From contig CANKSK010000053.1 in NCBI GenBank assembly GCA_947485425.1, positions 1-6,989 on the forward strand: a stretch of DNA of 6,989 nt, in the 5' to 3' direction. The notes beneath the pieces are model-generated. The model saw only the letters and a program-made list of their open reading frames with translations. It was not told the DNA's origin and searched no databases. How positions within the stretch are numbered: the stretch's first letter is position 1; every line of letters starts with the position of its first letter. The translations under genes were made by a program, and so were the position numbers. Positions 1 through 5,415 of the stretch are shown here, one piece after another. Origin of the DNA: Bacteroidota bacterium (GTDB taxonomy: Bacteria; Bacteroidota; Bacteroidia; AKYH767-A; CANKSK01).

Positions 1-1
1 G

Positions 2-1009
2 GGCTTTGGCGGATTTGTATCTGATTACAATCCTTCTTCGGTACATCCTGTACAGCATACTTTTACCCCTCCTTCAAAAAAAATTGCTTTTAACCGCAAG
101 CTGCAAAATGATGATGGCTTGCTCGCCAACTACATTTCTGAAAAGGAAAATATTACCTTTGAAAATGCCAGAAGGGCTATTGAAGAGCAGGTATATCAGC
201 TATATCTGATTTTAAATGAAAAAAATACCTTGTTCCTGCCTTCTATAGGCGAGTTTTTTTTCGATGTTGAAAAAAATCTGCAGTTTAGGGAAAATAAAAA
301 AATCAACTTTTTGCTAGATTCTTTTGGTTTGGATTCGGTGCAATCTCCAGCCATCAAAAGAGAAGGGTTTAGTCAAACCTTAAATAGGCAATTATCTGAA
401 AGACAGGTTGGTAAGTCTGGTATTGGAAAGTTAAGCAAAAGAAAAAAAGTTTTTTTAAAAGTTTCTCTGATTGCCGTTCCCCTTATTGTTATCATGGTGT
501 GGATTTCTCTATTTACAGGCGTAATCAATAAAGTGGGTCAGTTTAATTATTCTTCCTTGATTCCTTTTTCCTGTAAAAAAACCACGGAGAAAAGTGTTTC
601 TATCTATAAAAAGCCTGTATCCGTTTCGATGTCAATTTCATCCAAACAAGTTACTGTTCATCCAAATGATGAAAAGGTAAAGGCAGAGGTAATTCTTCCT
701 GAGGCCCCAATGGTAGAAGAGGTTGTAGAAACAAAGCCCATTGAAAAAACCAAGGTAGAAACCATTACTTCTTCAACAAGAAATTTTTATATTGTAGGAG
801 GTGCTTTTGGCATCCTTACCAACGCTGAAAGTTTTGTCAATAAATTAAAAGCAGACGGATTTAAGCCCGAAATTATCGGTAAAAATGAAAAAGGACTTTA
901 TTTGGTTTCCTATCAAGGCTTTGAATCCAAAAAATCTGCCTCCCTCCAATTAAAAGAGATTAAGTCAGGATACGACAGCTCTGCATGGATTTATTCCTTA
1001 GCGAACTAA
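2..1009 (+). CDS. HU-CCDC81-type / SPOR domain membrane protein (5' end outside window)
   Basis: The frame is open from base 2, so the gene begins upstream and 335 residues are visible; the TTG at 119 is internal, not a start. Visible residues ~1-28 look like the end of a first HU-like domain and a linker (GFGGF, then Pro/Ser-rich). Residues ~29-118 match the second CCDC81-type bacterial HU domain (FNRKLQNDDGLLANYI, then PSIGEFFFD and INFLLDSFGL). A basic KRKK at ~147-150 precedes one membrane helix at ~150-174, giving an N-in topology. A Lys/Val/Glu-rich linker follows, then a C-terminal SPOR domain at ~260-333 (FYIVGGAF to WIYSLAN). SPOR domains bind peptidoglycan lacking stem peptides at division sites; the HU-like part would face the cytoplasm. 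A role in division or in attaching DNA or a protein partner to the envelope is inference. The coding end overlaps the convergent minus-strand gene by 12 bases. Confidence 0.88.
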   Translation, partial: GFGGFVSDYNPSSVHPVQHTFTPPSKKIAFNRKLQNDDGLLANYISEKENITFENARRAIEEQVYQLYLILNEKNTLFLPSIGEFFFDVEKNLQFRENKKINFLLDSFGLDSVQSPAIKREGFSQTLNRQLSERQVGKSGIGKLSKRKKVFLKVSLIAVPLIVIMVWISLFTGVINKVGQFNYSSLIPFSCKKTTEKSVSIYKKPVSVSMSISSKQVTVHPNDEKVKAEVILPEAPMVEEVVETKPIEKTKVETITSSTRNFYIVGGAFGILTNAESFVNKLKADGFKPEIIGKNEKGLYLVSYQGFESKKSASLQLKEIKSGYDSSAWIYSLAN

Positions 1010-2806
1010 GTACAGTTTTCCTTTTTGCATTTCTTTTCCGGTTTGAAGGATTCGGTATAAATAAACGCCTTCCGCTTGGTTTTGTAAATTGATTTCTGTG
1101 GATTTTGAGGTCATTTCTTTTTGAAGAATGATTTCACCCATTACATTATATAGAAGAACTGTTTTTGTTATAGATACGCTGCTTTCTCCGGTAAATTGAA
1201 AGTTAAAAACCCCTGATGATGGCTGGGGGAAGATGATCAAGGCCTCTTTTTGCACTTCCTCATTCAAATCCACGGTAATGGTAGCGCAATTTCCTGAATT
1301 TAAGGCTTTCATAGGCGATGGTCCGCATGGGTTGTTGACAGTGCTTAAGCCCATCACATCATTTCCTGCGGCAATATCACTATTGGCATTTAACGTTCTT
1401 ACATCCGAATTGGAAGTAAGTGCGTAGTGCATGACCTTACCTGCTGCAATAATGTGATCTATTTGTCCGGCATGACCCAATTCATGAACGGCAGTAGATT
1501 GAAAATCAAATCGACCGCCAGTTGTGGCTGAGGGTCCATAATTCCAGCCGCTTCCGGGCGCTTTGCTGAATTTGAAATCTATTTCATTGGCAGAAACATA
1601 CACATTAGCCCCTGAATTACACCCACTATAATAGTTAAAGGTTTGACCCAAGTATCCCGGAGGAAGTGAACATCCCCCAGCATCATCAAAGCTGACCACA
1701 TTGATTCCATCTTGGGCCACACAACTGACGGCTCCATTTTGGTTTCCTGAACTGAAATTTACAAAACTGGCACATCTCCAGGTATCTAAAGCTTTTTGAA
1801 AAACTGTAAGGGCCTGATTAGTATTAAAAAAGGAAGTTGCATATTGGAATACAAATCCACCATTACCTGAATCATCTGAAAGAATAGGCCTAAAAGCAAT
1901 TCCGTTTTGTTGTAAATTGATCACATTATAGGTTACCGTCAGTGGGTTTGCTGAAATGACGGCATTGTTTGAAGCATCTACCAAGCGGATATTTCCTGTA
2001 CCTGCCTTGTGTGGAACTTTTACTTGTATCTGGTTGTCAGACCATGAAACAATTTGGCTTGACAGTGCTGAAATAAAAGAATTTCCCCCGTCATCCGCAT
2101 TTTTAAACATCACGGCCGCTGAGCCACTCGCCGAGGGTCCAAATCCACTTCCATTAATGGTCAGAATAGAGGAAGTACCTGCAGTGATACTGGAAGGGGT
2201 GAAGGATGAAATAATGGGGGCAACAGAAGCTTTCATGACCTGCTGTTGTTTCGGCGAAAAAGGACTCATTTCTATATAGGCACCATCTTTTTTGCTTTTT
2301 AGCATTGGATATAAATAATCCTCAATAGAAGGGTAGGTATTGAAAGGGTCGGTTCCTGTTTGAGCAAACAAATCATATTTAATAAACCCTTGAGGTCCGG
2401 CAAAGGCTTCAAGTTGCAAGAGGTTTTGAGGCAAGCTTGGATTCGCAACCCCGGCGCCATTGGCGAAAAAAATACCTGTTTGGCCTTCTGAAAGATCTAA
2501 ATTGGGCGAAATTCGATGGATTTGTCCATCTAAAGAGCCGCCTTGGGTATTGATAATCAGTTCGTTTTTGGCATATCCTCCTTTGAAAATCTTATATACT
2601 TTTATCAAATGGGAGGTGTAAATAAGGTTTTTTTCTGCGTTCCAAAAGCAGCTTTGTTCTAAAACCTTTCCCTCAAAGACGATGCTTGCATCAGTAAATC
2701 TTTGATTGACAGGTATTTCATATAGCCCGCAGGATAGGTTGTCTCCAAATACGGGGAGAATAAACAGAAATAAAAGGCCAATAGAGAAGGTATATTTTAT
2801 TTTCAT
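998..2806 (-). CDS. Secreted metzincin-like zinc metallopeptidase with NTR/TIMP-like, IPT/TIG and T9SS sorting domains
   Basis: The protein has 602 residues. Residues 1-21 form a clear signal peptide, which supports the ATG at 2806. Residues ~22-115 (Cys26, Cys53, SIVFEGKVLEQ, IKVYKIFKGG) resemble an NTR/TIMP-like OB-fold domain. Residues ~196-293 are an IPT/TIG immunoglobulin-like domain (PIISSFTPSSITAGTSS, GSGFG, ADDGG, VSWSDNQIQVKVP). Residues ~300-500 are the peptidase domain. HELGHAGQIDH at 441-451 supplies three zinc-ligand histidines (441, 445, 451) and the catalytic Glu442; VMHY at 458-461 fits a Met-turn. The Gly usual at motif position 8 is Gln here, with Gly at position 7. Residues ~520-602 are a T9SS type A sorting domain (IIFPQPSSGVFNF, LLYNVMGEI, GVYLYRI, GKLYLVR). 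The eight cysteines suit a secreted, disulfide-bonded protein. The predicted route is Sec to the periplasm, then T9SS to the surface or medium. Activity and substrate are not shown; a matrixin-like protease is most likely. Confidence 0.87.
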   Translation of the reverse strand: MKIKYTFSIGLLFLFILPVFGDNLSCGLYEIPVNQRFTDASIVFEGKVLEQSCFWNAEKNLIYTSHLIKVYKIFKGGYAKNELIINTQGGSLDGQIHRISPNLDLSEGQTGIFFANGAGVANPSLPQNLLQLEAFAGPQGFIKYDLFAQTGTDPFNTYPSIEDYLYPMLKSKKDGAYIEMSPFSPKQQQVMKASVAPIISSFTPSSITAGTSSILTINGSGFGPSASGSAAVMFKNADDGGNSFISALSSQIVSWSDNQIQVKVPHKAGTGNIRLVDASNNAVISANPLTVTYNVINLQQNGIAFRPILSDDSGNGGFVFQYATSFFNTNQALTVFQKALDTWRCASFVNFSSGNQNGAVSCVAQDGINVVSFDDAGGCSLPPGYLGQTFNYYSGCNSGANVYVSANEIDFKFSKAPGSGWNYGPSATTGGRFDFQSTAVHELGHAGQIDHIIAAGKVMHYALTSNSDVRTLNANSDIAAGNDVMGLSTVNNPCGPSPMKALNSGNCATITVDLNEEVQKEALIIFPQPSSGVFNFQFTGESSVSITKTVLLYNVMGEIILQKEMTSKSTEINLQNQAEGVYLYRILQTGKEMQKGKLYLVR

Positions 2807-2848
2807 AATCGGTTGATTTTAATTAGGGTATAGGTTGAAGTAGATCCT

Positions 2849-2879
2849 CAAAAGTCTGCTTTTTAGGTGAAAAATACAA
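2849..2879 (-). promoter_or_regulatory. Weak candidate promoter for the metallopeptidase gene
   Basis: Read on the minus strand, TTG (2877-2879) is followed after 20 bases by GACTTTTG (2849-2856). This resembles the Bacteroidota -33 TTG / -7 TAnnTTTG arrangement, but the first base of the -7 box is wrong. Transcription would begin near 2843, leaving a leader of about 40 bases before the ATG at 2806. The spacing is right, but the imperfect box makes this tentative. Confidence 0.3.
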
Positions 2880-2899
2880 TAGAAAATGTTTTTCTGTTG

Positions 2900-2915
2900 T
2901 TTTAAACGTTTAAAA
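2900..2915. promoter_or_regulatory. Perfect 16-bp palindrome in the divergent intergenic region (possible operator)
   Basis: TTTTAAACGTTTAAAA is a perfect inverted repeat with no spacer. It lies about 52 bases upstream of the -7 box at 2967 and 94 bases upstream of the metallopeptidase start codon. The flanking bases (G2899, A2916) do not extend the symmetry. It has no loop and no following T-run on either strand, so it is not an ordinary hairpin terminator. The position and symmetry suit a dimeric DNA-binding regulator, but AT-rich DNA makes such palindromes by chance more often than balanced DNA does. No regulator gene is visible nearby. Confidence 0.4.
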
Positions 2916-2966
2916 AGCTTGCTTGCAATCCTTTGTGGGGAGTTCTGCATTTTAAGTAAACATTGA

Positions 2967-2974
2967 TATCTTTG
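2967..2974 (+). promoter_or_regulatory. Bacteroidota-type -7 box for the DUF4271 gene
   Basis: TATCTTTG is an exact match to the Bacteroidota sigma-ABfr -7 consensus TAnnTTTG and is followed by CAGG. The -33 element is poor: TTCTG at 2943-2947 lies at about the right distance, but no clean TTTG is present. Transcription would begin near 2980, about 45 bases before the ATG at 3026. That excludes the upstream in-frame TTG at 2963 as the translation start. Confidence 0.55.
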
Positions 2975-3025
2975 CAGGCGGATATATATAGCAAAGGTAG
3001 AACCAGTACAAATGAAATTAGTTGC

Positions 3026-3925
3026 ATGATTTTTCAGAATCAAAAGGAGTTTGATAATTCTACTGAGGTTCAAGATAGTAAGGGAAATCAAGGTTTTTCT
3101 TCCTTATCAAAGGATTCATCTACCGTAGAGACTTCTCATGCAAATACCTCTAAGGTTTTTAAAATTCGTCCAATAAATCCCCTTGATACGCTTAAAGATT
3201 CGTCACAAACCCGTGTTTTTCAGAGTCTTTTTGTGAACCATGACTTAAAATCGGCACACAATAACCCTCAGCCCATCAATCGGCCACACCCGGATTGGTT
3301 GTTTTATGTTCTTTTGTTTTTGGTGATTTCCTTTACTTGGGTAAAAGTTTTTTACAATAAAAATTTCAGACAAATCTTGGGTGCGATAGGAAGTATTAGT
3401 GCTACTAATCAAATCGTTAGAGATGAAAATATTTTGGTTCAGCGGGCTTCGGTAATTCTTACCGTCATGTTTAATATCGTATCTTCTGTTTTTTTGTATC
3501 AGGTTAGCATCATTTATGACTGGCCATCAGACTATATCGGACAGGAATTTAGCCGCTTTATGATTTTTGCAGTATTGATTTCCTGCGTTTATTCTGTAAA
3601 ATTTTTGATTTTAAAGCTTACCGGATTTATTTTTAAAATGGATAAGCCTATCGCTACGTATATTTTCAATATCTTCCTGATTAACAATATATTAGGCGTT
3701 TTTCTGATCCCTTTATTGATCAGCATTGCCTTTATGCCCAGTGTTTATTCTGCTTTAATCCTCAAATTAACAGTATTTATTGTCTTAGTTTCTTTTATCT
3801 ATAGGATTTTCAGGGGTATAATTATTGGCGTTTCTCAAGAAGTTTTTTCAATTTCCTATTTATTTTTATATCTTTGCACCCTTGAAATAGCACCCTTGTT
3901 AATTTTGATTAAAATATTTTCCTAA
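3026..3925 (+). CDS. DUF4271 family polytopic membrane protein
   Basis: I chose the ATG at 3026 (299 residues) because the -7 box at 2967 overlaps the only longer alternative, a TTG at 2963. Residues 1-90 are hydrophilic and rich in Ser, Thr, Asn and Lys, probably disordered. About six membrane helices follow, near 91-109, 141-162, 176-200, 212-236, 243-262 and 274-297. The segments QRASVILTVMFNI, LINNILGVFLIP and SYLFLYLCTLEIAPLLIL match my memory of DUF4271, a family largely confined to Bacteroidota and often adjacent to hemD. Its biochemical function is unknown. The hemD start lies 66 bases downstream, so cotranscription is likely. A link to tetrapyrrole metabolism rests only on gene neighbourhood. 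Family assignment is fairly sure; function is not. Confidence 0.85.
   Translation: MIFQNQKEFDNSTEVQDSKGNQGFSSLSKDSSTVETSHANTSKVFKIRPINPLDTLKDSSQTRVFQSLFVNHDLKSAHNNPQPINRPHPDWLFYVLLFLVISFTWVKVFYNKNFRQILGAIGSISATNQIVRDENILVQRASVILTVMFNIVSSVFLYQVSIIYDWPSDYIGQEFSRFMIFAVLISCVYSVKFLILKLTGFIFKMDKPIATYIFNIFLINNILGVFLIPLLISIAFMPSVYSALILKLTVFIVLVSFIYRIFRGIIIGVSQEVFSISYLFLYLCTLEIAPLLILIKIFS
3869..3876 (+). promoter_or_regulatory. Candidate -7 box for hemD-rnpA-yidD inside the DUF4271 gene
   Basis: TATCTTTGCACC is an exact TAnnTTTG match, and the same 10-base core TATCTTTGCA occurs in the promoter at 2967. It lies in the last 60 bases of the DUF4271 coding region, about 115 bases upstream of the hemD start. 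The expected -33 region (about 3845-3850, T-rich) has no TTG. The surrounding sequence encodes a conserved part of DUF4271 (FLYLCTLEI), so the match could be coincidental. Confidence 0.4.
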
Positions 3926-3991
3926 CAGGTAATGAAATTCTTAGTGACCCTTGCCTAGATAAGTTAAACCAAGAAACAAAGTCCAAATCCT

Positions 3992-4735
3992 TTGAAAGTA
4001 AGAAGTATTCTCGTAACCCAGCCCAAACCTGAATCGGATAAGTCTCCCTATTTCGATTTGGCAAAAAAGTACAATATTAAAATTGACTTTCGTGAATTTA
4101 TTCATGTAGAAGGCGTTACAGCCAATGAATTCAGGAAAGAAAAAATCAATATTCTAGATCATACGGCTATTATTTTTACCAGTCGCAATTCAGTGGATCA
4201 TTTCTTTAGAATTTGTTCTGAATTGCGGATATTGGTTCCTGAAACCATGAAATATTTCTGTATTTCGGAATCAACAGCTTTTTATCTTCAGAAATATGTC
4301 ATTTACCGAAAACGCAAAGTTTTTCACGGAAAACAGACCATTGCTGATTTGATGGAAGTGATCAAGAAGCATAAAAAAGAAAAGTTTTTACTCCCTTGTT
4401 CTGATATTCACAAGCGCGAAATACCTGAAGCGCTAGAACTTCTGAAAATAGCCTATTCCATCGCCATTATTTATAAAACGGTTGGCAGTGATTTGTCAGA
4501 TCTTGCCAATGTGAATTACGATATGCTGGTTTTTTTCAGTCCCTCTGGAATCACGTCTTTATTTAAAAACTTTCCGTCTTTTATGCAGAACAATACCCGC
4601 ATAGCTGCTTTCGGACCGAGTACGACGCAAGCCATTTTAGATGCAAATTTAACCCTTGATGTTCCTGCGCCTATTCCGGGTGCCCCTTCAATGACAATGG
4701 CTATTGAACAATACCTGAAAAAGGTCAACAAGTAG
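3992..4735 (+). CDS. hemD: Uroporphyrinogen-III synthase
   Basis: The enzyme (EC 4.2.1.75) cyclises hydroxymethylbilane to uroporphyrinogen III with inversion of ring D, the committed precursor of haem, sirohaem and cobalamin, in the cytoplasm. The 247 residues match the usual length. Visible hallmarks are the N-terminal strand VRSILVTQPKPE, FTSRNSVDHF at 62-71, FLLPCSDIH at 132-140, FFSPSGITSLF at 181-191, IAAFGPSTTQAI at 204-215 and the C-terminal PGAPSMTMAIEQYLKK, consistent with the two-domain HemD fold. The start is TTG at 3992: the nearest upstream in-frame stop is at 3965-3967 with no ATG between, and the first internal Met (86) would remove a third of the protein. HemD is poorly conserved across bacteria, but these motifs and the DUF4271 neighbour make the call firm. 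rnpA follows after 35 bases. Confidence 0.9.
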   Translation: MKVRSILVTQPKPESDKSPYFDLAKKYNIKIDFREFIHVEGVTANEFRKEKINILDHTAIIFTSRNSVDHFFRICSELRILVPETMKYFCISESTAFYLQKYVIYRKRKVFHGKQTIADLMEVIKKHKKEKFLLPCSDIHKREIPEALELLKIAYSIAIIYKTVGSDLSDLANVNYDMLVFFSPSGITSLFKNFPSFMQNNTRIAAFGPSTTQAILDANLTLDVPAPIPGAPSMTMAIEQYLKKVNK

Positions 4736-4756
4736 AGGGTTTTTCCCATTCTATTT

Positions 4757-4764
4757 TAATTTCG
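4757..4764 (+). promoter_or_regulatory. Weak -7-like element just upstream of rnpA
   Basis: TAATTTCG differs from TAnnTTTG at one position and ends six bases before the rnpA ATG. A transcript from here would be almost leaderless. No -33 TTG is seen near 4733-4738. rnpA may instead be read through from hemD, since I see no terminator in the 35-base gap. Low confidence. Confidence 0.2.
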
Positions 4765-4770
4765 TATGCA

Positions 4771-5169
4771 ATGGGTGGTAATCAATCTTTCAGTAAGGGC
4801 GAGCGTTTACATGGAAAAGATGCCATAGAAGAGGTTTTTCAGCAAGGAAAAGCCATTCACATGCATCCCTTTAAGGTACTTTTTCTCCCGAAGGATGAAG
4901 GTCAAAAAGAATTTTCTCGCTTGGCAATTGTCGTTGGCAAACGAAATTTTCGGCATGCATCAGATCGGAATCTCTTGAAACGCAGAATCAGAGAGGCCTA
5001 CAGGACAAACAAAAGCATTTTTTTAGATTCTTTGGAAAAAACAAATTCCAAATGTACCTGGATTCTGATTTATGTATCCCATTCAATCCTTCCATATAAT
5101 GAAATCAGGGAAAAAATAATTTTAACTTTACAGCGTTTAACAAACGAATATGAAAAAGTTAATAAGTAA
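4771..5169 (+). CDS. rnpA: Ribonuclease P protein component
   Basis: This is the small basic protein subunit of RNase P; it works with the catalytic RNA (rnpB, not in this window) to remove tRNA 5' leaders. At 132 residues it is of normal length. The family signature is clear: RLAIVVGKRNF at 50-60, then DRNLLKRRIREAYR at 65-78, containing the conserved R-N-x-x-K-R and R-E that contact RNA. The N-terminal FSKGERLHGKDAIEEVFQQG is the usual opening (K/R-x-x-R-L ... F..G). The ATG at 4771 gives a normal N-terminus. The last 20 bases overlap yidD in another frame. Unlike the classical order rpmH-rnpA near dnaA, hemD is upstream here, an arrangement I associate with Bacteroidota. Confidence 0.96.
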   Translation: MGGNQSFSKGERLHGKDAIEEVFQQGKAIHMHPFKVLFLPKDEGQKEFSRLAIVVGKRNFRHASDRNLLKRRIREAYRTNKSIFLDSLEKTNSKCTWILIYVSHSILPYNEIREKIILTLQRLTNEYEKVNK

Positions 5170-5371
5170 ATTTTTTATACTCTTGATAAGGATGTATCAA
5201 ATTGTTTTATCGCCTATATTGATGCCTTCTTGTCGTTATACTCCAAGTTGTTCGCAATATGGCATCGAAGCAATCAGTAAATACGGTCCTTTTAAAGGCG
5301 GCTTGATGGCCGTAAAAAGAATCCTTTCTTGCAATCCTTGGGGAGGTCACGGGCATCATCCGGTTCCCTAA
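5150..5371 (+). CDS. yidD: Membrane protein insertion efficiency factor YidD
   Basis: This small protein of 73 residues has an N-terminal amphipathic or membrane-associated helix (LISKFFILLIRMYQIVLSP) and the full family signature: CRYTPSCSQYGIEAI at 28-42, GPFKGGLMAVKRILSCNPW at 46-64 and the terminal HHPVP. Cys28, Cys34 and Cys61 are the conserved cysteines. YidD sits at the inner membrane and aids YidC-dependent insertion; it is not essential in E. coli. The ATG at 5150 lies within rnpA, overlapping it by 20 bases, which suggests translational coupling and fits the widespread rnpA-yidD pairing. yidC is not in this window. Confidence 0.95.
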   Translation: MKKLISKFFILLIRMYQIVLSPILMPSCRYTPSCSQYGIEAISKYGPFKGGLMAVKRILSCNPWGGHGHHPVP

Positions 5372-5415
5372 AAAATAAATATGTTCGTTCTATCCATAAC
5401 CTATTCTATACATTT

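Noticed and set aside
119..121. TTG at 119 as the start of the HU/SPOR gene
   Set aside because: The frame is open back to base 2 and the upstream residues (FNRKLQNDDG) belong to the HU-like domain, so the true start is outside the window.
6..209. Plus-strand 67-codon open frame at the window start
   Set aside because: It overlaps the HU/SPOR reading frame, which continues upstream and has recognisable domain sequence; this frame has none.
1233..1427. Plus-strand open frame opposite the metallopeptidase gene
   Set aside because: It is antisense to a convincing domain-bearing gene and has no recognisable protein features.
1956..2279. Plus-strand 107-codon open frame opposite the TIG region
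   Set aside because: It is antisense shadow of the IPT/TIG coding sequence, with no family signal or promoter.
2963..2965. TTG at 2963 as the DUF4271 start
   Set aside because: It lies immediately before the -7 box TATCTTTG (2967-2974), so it would not be in the transcript; the ATG at 3026 is in frame downstream.
3012..3029. Five-codon leader reading frame (ATG at 3012, stop TGA overlapping the 3026 ATG)
   Set aside because: It is too short to distinguish from chance and has no attenuator-like structure.
2819..3091. Minus-strand 90-codon open frame in the divergent region
   Set aside because: It would overlap the start of the DUF4271 gene and its promoter; its composition looks like translated AT-rich intergenic DNA.
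4737..4747. GGG-T5-CCC as a terminator between hemD and rnpA
   Set aside because: The stem has only three base pairs and no T-run follows; too weak for a terminator.
4516..4749. Minus-strand open frame opposite hemD
   Set aside because: It is antisense to the conserved C-terminal part of HemD and has no recognisable features.
5341..5378. Possible terminator at the end of yidD
   Set aside because: Only a four-base GGGA/TCCC pairing across a long loop is visible, and the A-run is on the wrong strand for a plus-strand terminator.
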